NCBI GenBank assembly: GCA_016288155.1
Contig: JAEEYP010000063.1
Location: forward strand, 158,124-222,123
Origin: Clostridiales bacterium
GTDB taxonomy: Bacteria > Bacillota > Clostridia > Oscillospirales > CAG-272
Reading direction: 5' to 3'
DNA: 64,000 nucleotides
Numbering within the stretch: position 1 is the stretch's first letter; every line of letters starts with the position of its first letter. A program made the position numbers and the translations under genes. Of this stretch, positions 17,001 through 25,593 are shown piece after piece. The notes under the pieces are model-generated. The model was not told the origin of the DNA and searched no databases. It was given only the letters and a program-made list of their open reading frames with translations.

Positions 17001-17222
17001 TCTTCAAACTCCTCTCACCGAAATGGCTCCCCTTCCGGGACAAGGAAATTCCCTTCTGCGCCCAGACAGTACCAAGGAACGTCCATACGGGCTCGGCGTG
17101 CAGCCGTCGGCAAGGACGGAGATGAGGTTCCGGAAGACCGCTCATTCCATCATATGCACCGACTCCGCAGGCTGCTACGGACAGGTGGATCCTCATGACA
17201 GCCTGTACGCCGCAAAGCTCCT
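17001..17222 (-). ncRNA. Structured 5' leader of the spoIID-like gene (possible RNA switch)
   Basis: About 220 bases lie between the promoter and the TTG start. On the minus strand the element GCAGCCTG (17175-17168) can pair with CAGGCTG (17205-17199) in front of it or with GGCTGC (17105-17100) behind it. The second helix continues as GTCGG/CCGAC (17163-17159 with 17110-17106) and then a stem over 17153-17112 capped by CTTCCGGA. The two pairings exclude each other. No intrinsic terminator is seen inside. A 67-codon frame crosses the region but lacks a good ribosome site. Known riboswitch, 6S, SRP and T-box signatures were not recognised. Confidence 0.4.
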
Positions 17223-17228
17223 GCCAAC

Positions 17229-17256
17229 ATTATACGGATTTTCCGCGAAAAATCAA
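17229..17256 (-). promoter_or_regulatory. Promoter of the spoIID-like transcript
   Basis: TTGATT (17256-17251), 16-base spacer, TATAAT (17234-17229). This is sigma-A like rather than a sporulation-sigma pattern. Confidence 0.75.
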
Positions 17257-17291
17257 GAGATTCTTTGCAAATGTCTAAAAAACCGAACGAT

Positions 17292-19526
17292 TCAGGTAAG
17301 TGAAAGCTGTTTTTTTCCGGATTCGACGGAAGGAAGCGTCATAGCGGTTGCGGGGATCTTGTTTTTACGGCATTTCGCGGCGCCTTCGACCGCGGCGATG
17401 TCTTCACCGGAGACGACCCCGGTGATCTTTTGCCCTTCCTTCAGCGCAACAAGGGTAACGCCCGCCGCAGTACGCGTCGTTTTCAGCGGGATGAGTGTAC
17501 TGGAAATCAAGACGGCGCGTCCGGCGTTCGTCAGAAGGAGAAGATCCTGAGGCGCACTGTCGTACAGTGCGGCGACGATCGGCGAAGCGTCGCTGTATGC
17601 GCCGCTCAGTTTGCGGCGATTCGATTTCGTTTCATAGGCGCCGAGCGGGATACGGACGCCGCGTCCGTTCTCAAAGAGGAAAATGATCGAATGCTCCGGC
17701 GGATACTCCGTAAGTGCCTTGAGCAGGATTGGGCGTTCTCCCTCGTCAAAATTCAGATGCGCCGGCAGGTATTCGCCGAGAGCGGACGCTTTCGTCGTGT
17801 CGAAATCGTCCAGCTTCGCCTTGTACGCCTGCGCACGGTCTGTGAAGATAAGCAGTTCGGCGCGGTTCTCCGTGTCCTCGCTGTTCATAATGGCGTCTCC
17901 GTCCTTGAGACGGTGGTCGTCGCTCATGCGCAGGGACTGATGCGTGATTTTCTTGAAATATCCTTCTCGCGTCAGGATGATGCGCACGCTGTAATTTTCG
18001 ACCGGCGTTTCCTCTTCCGGTTCCGGAAGGTCTCCGGCGGAAACGATCTGCGTCCTGCGCGGTTTGCCGTATTTTTTCTTGATCTCCGTGAGCTGTGAGG
18101 CGATCATCGCTTTCTGTTTCAGCTCGTCGCCGAGGATCTCCTCCAGACGGCGGATTTCCTCCTGGAGAGATTCGATCTCTTTGATCCGTTCCAGAATATA
18201 CTCCCGGTTCAGATGACGGAGCTTGATCTCCGCGATATACTCCGCCTGCACCTGGTCGATACGGAAACCGGTCATCAGATTCGGAACGACGTCAGCTTCC
18301 TTCTCTGTCTCGCGGACGATGCGGATCGCGCGGTCGATATCGAGCAGGATCCTGCCCAGCCCGCGCAGCAGGTGGAGCTTGTCTTTCTTTTTGCCGAGTT
18401 CAAAGGTCAGCTCGCGCACAAGGCATCCGAGGCGGAAGCGTATCCACTCTTCGAGGATCCCGATCACGCCCATTTGTCGGGGAGAACCGTCGATGAGAAC
18501 GTTGAAATTGCAGGAAAAACTGTCCTCCAGCGGCGTCATGCGGAACAATCGTGCCATCAGCGCATCCGGATCCGTGCCGCGGCGAAGATCAAGCGTCAAT
18601 TTAAAACCGCTCAAGTCGATCTCATCGCGGTAATCCGTGATCTCGCGGATCTTTCCGTCGTGCACGAGATCTCCGACCGCCTTGAGGATCGCTTCGATGG
18701 AGGTGGTATACGGGATCTGTACGATCTCGATGCAGCTGTGCTGCTTGTCAAAGACGTACCGAGCGCGAAGTTTGAAACTTCCTTTGCCCGTTTCATAGAT
18801 CTCCCGCATCTGATCGCGGTCGTAGAGGAGCTGTCCTCCGCCGGAAAAGTCCGGTGCCTTGATGCAGTCGAGCAGCTTTTCAACGGACGATTTCGGATTT
18901 TTCAGAAGTGCTATGGTACCGTCGCACACTTCCGCCAGATTGAAGGAACAGATCTGCGACGCCATACCGACGGCTATGCCGAGATTCGGCGATACGAGAA
19001 TATTAGGAAAGGTGGTCGGAAGAAGGCGCGGTTCCGTTGTCGTGTTGTCGTAGTTTGGGATCATATCGACCGCGTTGCGGTCGATGCCGGAAAAGATCTC
19101 CGAGCAGAACGGATCGAGTTTGACTTCCGTATAACGCGGCGCGGCGAAAGCCATATCTCTGCTGTATTGTTTTCCGAAACTTCCCTTGGAATCGATGAAG
19201 GGATGGAGCAGCGCGTCGTTCCCTCGCGTCAGGCGGACGAGCGTCTCGTAGATCGCGTCGTTCCCGTGGGGGTTCAGATGCATCGTCGCACCGACGACGT
19301 TCGCGCTCTTGGTACGGGCGCCGGTCATAAGACCCATCTGATACATCGTATAGAGGAGCTTCCGGTGCGACGGTTTGAAGCCGTCGATCTCCGGGATCGC
19401 GCGGGAGGCGATCACGCTCATAACGTACGGCATGTAGTTTTTCTCGATGGTATCGGTGATCGGCTGATCCTTGATCTCCGCCAGACGGACGGGTTCCTGG
19501 ATCCCCGGGGATTTCTTCTTAGCCAT
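17292..19526 (-). CDS. parC: DNA topoisomerase IV / gyrase-type subunit A
   Basis: Type IIA topoisomerase breakage-reunion subunit, 744 residues. The catalytic tyrosine is Tyr132 in AAPRYTEVKL; the winged-helix motif GFKPSHRKLLYTMYQMGL and the quinolone-region HPHGN-like MHLNPHGNDAIYETLVRLT are present. A long coiled coil (about 420-480) and a C-terminal beta-pinwheel follow; the GyrA-box glutamine/arginine/glycine motif is not evident, which favours ParC over GyrA. An in-frame GTG lies two codons upstream, but GAGG 5 bases before the ATG at 19526 decides the start. The usual neighbour parE/gyrB is absent; sua5 and prfA lie upstream. Confidence 0.9.
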   Translation of the reverse strand: MAKKKSPGIQEPVRLAEIKDQPITDTIEKNYMPYVMSVIASRAIPEIDGFKPSHRKLLYTMYQMGLMTGARTKSANVVGATMHLNPHGNDAIYETLVRLTRGNDALLHPFIDSKGSFGKQYSRDMAFAAPRYTEVKLDPFCSEIFSGIDRNAVDMIPNYDNTTTEPRLLPTTFPNILVSPNLGIAVGMASQICSFNLAEVCDGTIALLKNPKSSVEKLLDCIKAPDFSGGGQLLYDRDQMREIYETGKGSFKLRARYVFDKQHSCIEIVQIPYTTSIEAILKAVGDLVHDGKIREITDYRDEIDLSGFKLTLDLRRGTDPDALMARLFRMTPLEDSFSCNFNVLIDGSPRQMGVIGILEEWIRFRLGCLVRELTFELGKKKDKLHLLRGLGRILLDIDRAIRIVRETEKEADVVPNLMTGFRIDQVQAEYIAEIKLRHLNREYILERIKEIESLQEEIRRLEEILGDELKQKAMIASQLTEIKKKYGKPRRTQIVSAGDLPEPEEETPVENYSVRIILTREGYFKKITHQSLRMSDDHRLKDGDAIMNSEDTENRAELLIFTDRAQAYKAKLDDFDTTKASALGEYLPAHLNFDEGERPILLKALTEYPPEHSIIFLFENGRGVRIPLGAYETKSNRRKLSGAYSDASPIVAALYDSAPQDLLLLTNAGRAVLISSTLIPLKTTRTAAGVTLVALKEGQKITGVVSGEDIAAVEGAAKCRKNKIPATAMTLPSVESGKKQLSLT

Positions 19527-19533
19527 AGTCACC

Positions 19534-20577
19534 TCACGGTTGTGGATTGAGACGGACGACCCTGCCGCCGGCGGCGCGGATCAGTCGATTGTACAGTGCG
19601 AGATATTCGCCCGTGGGAGGCGGGAGTGCAATATACAGCCGCGAGTATCCGCGTATATCCGCTTCGCGCAGAAGCGAGAACAGCGCATGTGACGCTTCAG
19701 CGGCACTGTGCGTCTGACCGAGGGAAAGCACGCTGCAGCCATCGTAGAGAGCGGCTTCATCATCCGGCACGGCTACCGCTTCGCCGGGACGGATCACGGC
19801 ACGTACGTACTCTGTAAACAGAGTCGGCACCGCGTCGATCAGCACGACCTGAGCCGCCGGTGCGTAGTGCTTATATTTCATGCCGGGGGACTGCGGATGC
19901 TCCCCGGCTGCGCCGGGATCCGTCACGGCGCGTGCGACCGTCACCTCACCGAGCACGTCTGCGAGCATCCTTTCCGTCACGGCGCCGGGGCGCAGGATCT
20001 CGCAGCCGCTCTCCGTCAGACGTATCACCGTCGATTCGAGCCCGATCTCGCACGGACCGCCGTCGAGGATCATTCTTATCCTGCCGCCCAGATCGCGCAG
20101 CACGTGCTGTGCCGTCGTCGGCGACGGGCTTCCGGAACGGTTCGCCGACGGCGCCGCGATCGGCAGTTCAGCCGTTTCGATCAGGCGGCGCGCCGCGGGA
20201 TGCGACGGACAGCGGACGGCGACGGTGTCGAGACCGCCGGTCACACCGTCCGGGATGCACGCACGCTTCGGCATGATAACCGTCAAAGGACCGGGCATGA
20301 AGCGCGCGGCGAGGCGGCGGTAGGCATACGGAACGTACGCGACGGCGTCTGCCTCGGCGGGATCAGCGATATGAACGATCAGCGGATTGTCCGATGGGCG
20401 TCCTTTCGCCTCATAGATGCGGCGGGCAGCATCGGCGTCAAGAGCGGACGCACCGAGGCCGTATACCGTCTCCGTCGGAAACGCGACCAACTCTCCCGCG
20501 CGTAAAAGCGCGGCGGCGCGCGCAAAGACCGCATCATCGGTCTCAGTGTCGTCCAGCGTATACAGTTCGGTTTCCAT
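19534..20577 (-). CDS. L-threonylcarbamoyladenylate synthase (Sua5/YwlC)
   Basis: Makes threonylcarbamoyl-AMP from Thr, bicarbonate and ATP, the first step of t6A37 modification of ANN-decoding tRNAs. 347 residues: YrdC domain with FPTETVYGLGASA, KGRPSDNPLIVHI and SANRSGSPSPTTA, then the linker PGMKYKHYAP and the C-terminal Sua5 domain (about 235-345), so this is the long Sua5 form. A TTG three codons upstream abuts the AAGGAAG and is therefore unlikely; the ATG at 20577 has correct spacing. It begins 5 bases after the stop of prfA. Confidence 0.93.
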   Translation of the reverse strand: METELYTLDDTETDDAVFARAAALLRAGELVAFPTETVYGLGASALDADAARRIYEAKGRPSDNPLIVHIADPAEADAVAYVPYAYRRLAARFMPGPLTVIMPKRACIPDGVTGGLDTVAVRCPSHPAARRLIETAELPIAAPSANRSGSPSPTTAQHVLRDLGGRIRMILDGGPCEIGLESTVIRLTESGCEILRPGAVTERMLADVLGEVTVARAVTDPGAAGEHPQSPGMKYKHYAPAAQVVLIDAVPTLFTEYVRAVIRPGEAVAVPDDEAALYDGCSVLSLGQTHSAAEASHALFSLLREADIRGYSRLYIALPPPTGEYLALYNRLIRAAGGRVVRLNPQP

Positions 20578-20582
20578 CGACG

Positions 20583-21650
20583 TCAATCTTCCTTATCCAA
20601 TTTGTCTTCTGCGGCCGCGGCGGTCAGTGCGTCGATGAGCGCATCCATATCACCGTTCAAAAACGCGGGCAGCGTGTACAGCGTCAGTCCGATCCGGTGA
20701 TCCGTTACGCGTCCCTCGCGGAAATTGTACGTGCGGATCCGTTCGCTGCGGTCACCGCTTCCGACCTGCGCACGGCGCGTTCCGTCGATGCGTTCCCGCT
20801 GCTGCGTGCGTTCCAGATCATACAGGCGCGCGCGCAGGAGCCGCATCGCTTTTTCCTTGTTGCGAAGCTGGCTCCGTTCGTCCTGACATTCGATGACGAT
20901 CCCGGTGGGAAGGTGCGTCAGGCGGATCGCGGACAACGTTTTGTTGATATGCTGTCCCCCCGCGCCCGTACTCTTCATCGTCTCGATACGGACGTCGTCC
21001 GGACGGATTTCGATCTGGATCTCTCCCGCCTCCGGCAGGACGGCGACCGTCGCGGCGGAGGTCTGGAGTTTTCCGTTCGATTCCGTCTCAGGGACGCGCT
21101 GCACGCGGTGGACGCCGCTCTCAAAGCGGAAGCGCGCATAGGCGCCGCTGCCGCTCACGAGAAAGATCACCTTTTTCAGCCCGCCGAGTTCCGTTTCATT
21201 CACGTCCATCAGTTCGCACGTAAAGCCGCGCACGGATGCGTACATCGTATACATTCGATACAGTTCGCCGGCAAACAGCGCGGCCTCTTCCCCGCCCGTC
21301 CCGGCACGGATCTCGACGATCACGTTCCGCTCGTCGTCCGGATCGCGCGGCGTCATCATCTGCCGAAGGGCTTCTTTCTGCTGTTCGAACTCTTCACGCA
21401 GTGTACGGATTTCCTCTTCCGCCAGCGCGCGCAGTTCCGGTTCGCTTTCGTTCCGGAGAAGTTCCTCGGCGTCCGCGAGCTGTTCCTCCAGCTTTTCAAG
21501 CGCACGCACCTTCTCGGCAAGAGGCGCGACGGCGTTCCATTCCTTGACCGCAGCCGCGTAGCGTGCGGGATCCGACAGGATTTCGGGTGCGGCAAGCTGA
21601 TGCTCCAGATGCGCGCACTGATCAATCAGTCGGTGCAGCTTTTCCGTCAT
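20583..21650 (-). CDS. prfA: Peptide chain release factor 1
   Basis: Terminates translation at UAA and UAG, 355 residues. The codon-recognition tripeptide P-x-T appears as PET in RVPETESNGKLQTS, which marks RF1 rather than RF2, and the peptidyl-tRNA hydrolysis loop is STGAGGQHINKT. GGGAGGGG precedes the ATG at 21650. The methyltransferase gene prmC that commonly follows prfA is not here; sua5 follows directly. Confidence 0.95.
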   Translation of the reverse strand: MTEKLHRLIDQCAHLEHQLAAPEILSDPARYAAAVKEWNAVAPLAEKVRALEKLEEQLADAEELLRNESEPELRALAEEEIRTLREEFEQQKEALRQMMTPRDPDDERNVIVEIRAGTGGEEAALFAGELYRMYTMYASVRGFTCELMDVNETELGGLKKVIFLVSGSGAYARFRFESGVHRVQRVPETESNGKLQTSAATVAVLPEAGEIQIEIRPDDVRIETMKSTGAGGQHINKTLSAIRLTHLPTGIVIECQDERSQLRNKEKAMRLLRARLYDLERTQQRERIDGTRRAQVGSGDRSERIRTYNFREGRVTDHRIGLTLYTLPAFLNGDMDALIDALTAAAAEDKLDKED

Positions 21651-21743
21651 GTCGCCCCTCCCTTTCCGTATCTTCGTTTGCGCCTCGGAACGCATGCGGT
21701 CTGCCGTCCCCGAAATGCTGTCGGAATAGGAGAAACGGAGTCG

Positions 21744-21772
21744 GCTCCCGGTACCGTAACGGTGCCGGGAGC
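21744..21772 (-). terminator. Terminator-like hairpin after the KDPG aldolase gene
   Basis: A 14-bp stem (GCTCCCGGTACCGT with ACGGTGCCGGGAGC, one G-T pair) and minimal loop. The following minus-strand bases are only weakly T-rich, so readthrough into prfA is possible; no separate prfA promoter was seen. Confidence 0.5.
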
Positions 21773-21799
21773 TTGTCCGTGTCCGAGTGTCATACCTGA

Positions 21800-22762
21800 T
21801 TATTTATGGACGAGATGGAAAGCGAAACCGCCGATCTCTTCTTTGAGATAGATCACGGATTCCTTGCCCTTTGCGTCGAAGCCGCGGGATTCCTCAATAA
21901 ACTCGACGCCCAAACGGCGCAGATACGCTTCAGCGCGGTCCACGAAATTCGTGGAGATGGCGATATGCCCCTTCGTACCGCGGCCCGGCTGCTTCAGGAC
22001 TTCGAAATACGTGTCGGAGAAGATCGCGCCCTTGTGCTCGTCCGGCTCGAAGCCGAAGAGAGCGGACAGCGTCGTGACGATGTGACGGCATTCCTCTTCG
22101 TTTTCGGCATTGACTCCGACGTGCTTGAGCGAGAAGCCGAGCATCTTCCTCACGGCGCCCTGTGTCAGAAGCTCGATCGAGTCAAAATCACCCGCCTCGA
22201 TCAGCGATTCCTTCACCATGAAACTGCCGCCGCAGGCGATGATCTTATCAAATTTCAAATAGTCGAGCAGGTTATCCGCATTGATCCCGCCCGTCGGCAT
22301 AAAACGGATATTGCCGTACGGCGCTGCCATCGCCTTGATCATAGCGACGCCGCCGGCGGCCTCCGCCGGGAAGAATTTCACGGTATCGAGTCCGAGATCG
22401 ATCGCCGTCTCAATGTCGGAAGGCGTCGCGCAGCCGGGGAGGATCGGTACGCCGATATCAAGGCAGTGCCGTACGGTCTTCGGATTGAGTCCGGGGCTGA
22501 CGATGAATTTCGCGCCGGCGGCGACGGCGCGGTCTGCCTGTTCCGCATTGAGCACGGTACCGGCACCGACGAGCATATCCGGGCACGCCTTGGTGATCGC
22601 GGCGATTGCTTCGGCGGCGCAGGACGTACGGAAGGTGATCTCCGCTGCCGGAAGACCGCCGCGGCAGAGCGCCTCTGCGAGCGGAACGGCTTTGGAGGGA
22701 TCGGTGATCTTGACGACCGGGATCAGTCCGAGTTCATACATTTGTTCCTGCATGGTTTTCAT
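21800..22762 (-). CDS. KDPG/KHG aldolase fused to a VOC domain
   Basis: 320 residues. The N-terminal 200 or so form the class I aldolase that splits 2-dehydro-3-deoxy-phosphogluconate (or 4-hydroxy-2-oxoglutarate) into pyruvate and an aldehyde: LIPVVKI, the active-site Glu in AAEITFRT, the Schiff-base Lys in LDTVKFFPAEAAGG and FMPTGGINADN. The C-terminal 110 or so residues are a VOC domain (FSLKHVGVNAENEEECRHI; KGHIAISTNFVDRAEAYL). An ATG four codons upstream overlaps the AAAGG; 22762 has usable spacing. The aldolase lies 35 bases after the M18 peptidase gene. The role of the VOC domain is unknown. Confidence 0.9.
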   Translation of the reverse strand: MKTMQEQMYELGLIPVVKITDPSKAVPLAEALCRGGLPAAEITFRTSCAAEAIAAITKACPDMLVGAGTVLNAEQADRAVAAGAKFIVSPGLNPKTVRHCLDIGVPILPGCATPSDIETAIDLGLDTVKFFPAEAAGGVAMIKAMAAPYGNIRFMPTGGINADNLLDYLKFDKIIACGGSFMVKESLIEAGDFDSIELLTQGAVRKMLGFSLKHVGVNAENEEECRHIVTTLSALFGFEPDEHKGAIFSDTYFEVLKQPGRGTKGHIAISTNFVDRAEAYLRRLGVEFIEESRGFDAKGKESVIYLKEEIGGFAFHLVHK

Positions 22763-22797
22763 GTTTTTTTCCATCCTTTCTGTATCGGGAAGATGAT

Positions 22798-24213
22798 TTA
22801 TCGATTGAATGCGGAAAATGCGAGATGCGCGGAATACACGTCCGCTTTGGAAACGATCTCAAAAGGTGCGTGCATGGAGAGCACGGGAACGCCGATATCG
22901 ATGGTATCGATATTGGAGCGGGCAACGTACTTGGCGACGGTACCGCCGCCGCCTTGATCGACCTTGCCGAGCTCCGCGGTCTGCCAGAGAATGTCCGCGT
23001 CGTCAAACGCCGCGCGAATCCGCCCGACGAGTTCGGCGCCGGCATCGTTCGTACTGCTCTTCCCTGCTGCGCCCGTGTATTTCGCCATGGCGACGCCGCA
23101 GTGGAGGAGCGAGGAATTCCGCTTCTCATACACCTCGGGATAATTCGGGTCGTATCCCGCCGTAACGTCGGCGGAAAGGCATACGGAACGAGAACGCACG
23201 AGCGCGGCGTCCGCACCGAACGCGCGGGAGATCTCATCGATCAGATCCGTAAGGATCGCGCACTGCATCCCGGTGACGCCTTCGCTGCCGATCTCTTCCT
23301 TATCCGCCAGCACACAGATCAGCGTATGCGGACCGGTCTGATTCTCGATCAGCGCCGTGAGCGCCGGATACGCGCACACGCGATCGTCGTGACCGTAAGA
23401 GCCGATCATCCAGCGATCGAGACCTACGTCTACCGCATTCGCAGCCGGAACGAGACAAAGCTCCGCACTCATGAAATCCGCCTCTGTCATGCCGTATTCC
23501 TTATGCAGAAACGCCATGACGGCAAGTTTGACCTTATCGGACGCCTTTGTCACGCTTCCGTCCTCCTCCTGGTACGGAGAGGACCCGACGATCACGTTCA
23601 TGCCCTCGCCGGTGAAGGCGGTCCCGAGCGGTTTCGTATTCTGATCCTTTGCCAGATGCGGAAGAAGATCCGTCAGACAGAAGACCGGATCGCCCGGTTT
23701 GTCGCCGATGCGTACCGCAACGGTCGATCCGTCGCGGCGCGTGACGACGCCGTGCAGCGCGAGCGGGATCGTCGCCCACTGGTATTTGCGGATCCCGCCG
23801 TAATAATGCGTTTTCAAATAGGCGATTCCGTCGTTCTCATAGAGCGGATGCTGCTTCAGATCAAGACGCGGCGAATCGATGTGAGCGGCGGAAATCCGTA
23901 CGCCTTCCCCGACGTCCTCCGTCCCGACGACGAATGCATACAGGCTTTTACCGCGGTTATTGTAGTAGCGTTTATCGCCGGAGACGAGCGGATCGCCCCA
24001 ACTGTACGCTTGAAACCCTTTCTTCTCCAGCATAGCGACGGCGGCCTCAACGGCCTCACGTTCTGTTTTCGCCGCATTCAAAAAGGCGCAATAGTCCCGT
24101 GCGTACGCTGTCGCTGCCTCAAGTTTCGGAGCATCCCATTTTTCAAACGCCGTCTGCTTTTTGTAGAACAGTTCCTCTGCCAGACGTTCTCCGCCTGTCT
24201 TTTCCTCGCTCAT
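22798..24213 (-). CDS. M18 family aminopeptidase
   Basis: Cytoplasmic di-zinc exopeptidase of 471 residues that removes N-terminal (often acidic) residues from peptides. Metal and catalytic motifs of the aspartyl-aminopeptidase family are seen: SAAHIDSPRLDLK, ADKEEIGSEG and SLLHCGVAMAKYTG, and the late HAPFEIVSKAD. AAAGGA 8 bases upstream of 24213 selects this ATG over one six codons earlier. It has its own sigma-A promoter and a leader hairpin. Confidence 0.92.
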   Translation of the reverse strand: MSEEKTGGERLAEELFYKKQTAFEKWDAPKLEAATAYARDYCAFLNAAKTEREAVEAAVAMLEKKGFQAYSWGDPLVSGDKRYYNNRGKSLYAFVVGTEDVGEGVRISAAHIDSPRLDLKQHPLYENDGIAYLKTHYYGGIRKYQWATIPLALHGVVTRRDGSTVAVRIGDKPGDPVFCLTDLLPHLAKDQNTKPLGTAFTGEGMNVIVGSSPYQEEDGSVTKASDKVKLAVMAFLHKEYGMTEADFMSAELCLVPAANAVDVGLDRWMIGSYGHDDRVCAYPALTALIENQTGPHTLICVLADKEEIGSEGVTGMQCAILTDLIDEISRAFGADAALVRSRSVCLSADVTAGYDPNYPEVYEKRNSSLLHCGVAMAKYTGAAGKSSTNDAGAELVGRIRAAFDDADILWQTAELGKVDQGGGGTVAKYVARSNIDTIDIGVPVLSMHAPFEIVSKADVYSAHLAFSAFNR

Positions 24214-24251
24214 ACCATATTTCCTTTCCATGTCACAATTCTATTTGCAGA

Positions 24252-24278
24252 CTGTCCGCCGTAATAACGGCGAGACAG
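24252..24278 (-). other. Leader hairpin upstream of the M18 aminopeptidase gene
   Basis: CTGTC-CGCCGT paired with ACGGCG-A-GACAG, 11 bp with one bulge, lying between the promoter and the ribosome site. On the minus strand no T run follows it, so it is not a classical terminator. Confidence 0.45.
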
Positions 24279-24347
24279 AAAAAGCCGATGATCCCTGACG
24301 CGCGAAACGAGACCGTCTTACGTTGCGATGCTATACACCTTTTCATA

Positions 24348-24376
24348 AGTATATCATTTTCCGTATGTCGTGTCAA
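24348..24376 (-). promoter_or_regulatory. Promoter of the M18 aminopeptidase-KDPG aldolase transcript
   Basis: TTGACA (24376-24371), 17-base spacer, TATACT (24353-24348). Confidence 0.85.
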
Positions 24377-24388
24377 GGCGGCGAGCGT

Positions 24389-24961
24389 TCACAGTCCGTC
24401 GTAGTAAAGACGCTGATAGACGGAGATCGCCTCGTCGATCCGGCGGACGTACTGCCGCGTCTCCTCGTAGGGAATCGACGTCAGGCGCACCCCGTCCTCC
24501 GAATAGTCGGAGTTGAGCAGCCATTCATCTACCCGCGTCATGCCGGCGTTGTACGCGGCGAAAACCGTATCCCATCGGTTATAACGGATATAGAGATACG
24601 ACAGCAGATACGTACCGTATTCGATATTCGTCTGCGGATCGTACAGCATGCCCGTCTCCGCATTCCGCTTCATCATCATGGAGACCCAGGAAAAGGTGTC
24701 GGGCGTCATCTGCATCAGTCCGATCGCACCGGCATCGGAGACCGCGTTGCTGGAAAAACCGCTTTCCACCTGGATAACGGCGTAAATGACATACTCCGGC
24801 ACACCATAGACGCTGCTGTACTGTGATACGTACTCACTGTACTGCCGCGGATATCGGACGCGGTCGATTTTGTCCCAGATCAGCTGATACAGAAATCCGG
24901 CGGCAACGGAAAGCAGCAGGATCACGACGATGACGATGCTGCGCCGTACGCTGGTCTTCAA
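24389..24961 (-). CDS. Membrane-anchored lytic transglycosylase
   Basis: Cleaves peptidoglycan glycan strands with 1,6-anhydro product formation at the outer face of the membrane. 190 residues: one N-terminal transmembrane segment (SIVIVVILLLSVAAGFLY) and a Slt/GH23 domain with the catalytic Glu in AVIQVESGFSSNAVS, then GAIGLMQMTPDT and FAAYNAG. Size and arrangement match the short Slt35-like proteins of Gram-positives. The start is TTG at 24961, overlapping the TGA of coaE by 4 bases, with GGAGG 10 bases upstream. Confidence 0.92.
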   Translation of the reverse strand: MKTSVRRSIVIVVILLLSVAAGFLYQLIWDKIDRVRYPRQYSEYVSQYSSVYGVPEYVIYAVIQVESGFSSNAVSDAGAIGLMQMTPDTFSWVSMMMKRNAETGMLYDPQTNIEYGTYLLSYLYIRYNRWDTVFAAYNAGMTRVDEWLLNSDYSEDGVRLTSIPYEETRQYVRRIDEAISVYQRLYYDGL

Positions 24962-25593
24962 GGATCCATTCCCTCCTTTTCGCGGATCGCACCGACGATG
25001 CGGCGAATCTGTCCCTCGAGATCCTCCGCTTCCAATTCATTGTATACGGCAAAATCGCAGCGTCGGATCAGCTCCTCGTTCGTCATTTGCGCTGCAAGGC
25101 GCCGCCCTGCCTCCTCACGTGAGATACCGTCCCGGCGCAGGATCCGCGCAAGCGACGCTTCCTCGGAAGCCACAACGCAGACGGTATAGCGGCAGAAGGC
25201 GTCGAATCCGCTCTCAAACAACAGAGGCGCGTCGATCAGGACCGCCGCGGCGCCTTCTCTCTCCCATTGTCCCGCTGCCCGCCGTGTTTCGGCGAGAATA
25301 TAACGATGGGTGATGCGGTTCAGCGTCAGCCGCGCATGGGCGCCGTCCTCGGCGAAAACGATCTCTGACATCGCCCGGCGATCCAGCGAGCCGTCCGGAC
25401 AGACGACACGATTGCCGAATACGGCGCAAAGCTCCCGCATGCAGGGAGACAGTTCCGCGGAAGGACCGGTCATGGCACGGTAGACCGCATCCGTGTCGAC
25501 CGACGGGATCCCCCACGTCAGGAAACGGGACGCGACGTATCCCTTGCCGGAACCGCTCCGTCCGCAGAGACCGATCCAGAACGCTTCAGACAA
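24958..25593 (-). CDS. coaE: Dephospho-CoA kinase
   Basis: Last step of coenzyme A synthesis, phosphorylating dephospho-CoA with ATP. 211 residues; the P-loop is GRSGSGKG at residues 11-18, followed by VDTDAVYR, the lid region LTLNRITHRYI and VLIDAPLLFESGFDAF. There is no ATG near the P-loop: the TTG at 25593 is chosen because GGAGGAGG lies 9 bases upstream and it overlaps the stop of the upstream oxidoreductase by 8 bases. Downstream it overlaps the transglycosylase start by 4 bases. Confidence 0.92.
   Translation of the reverse strand: MSEAFWIGLCGRSGSGKGYVASRFLTWGIPSVDTDAVYRAMTGPSAELSPCMRELCAVFGNRVVCPDGSLDRRAMSEIVFAEDGAHARLTLNRITHRYILAETRRAAGQWEREGAAAVLIDAPLLFESGFDAFCRYTVCVVASEEASLARILRRDGISREEAGRRLAAQMTNEELIRRCDFAVYNELEAEDLEGQIRRIVGAIREKEGMDP

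Noticed and set aside
16993-17196. 67-codon frame in the spoIID leader
   Set aside because: No convincing ribosome site, no similarity, and the region is better explained as structured leader RNA.
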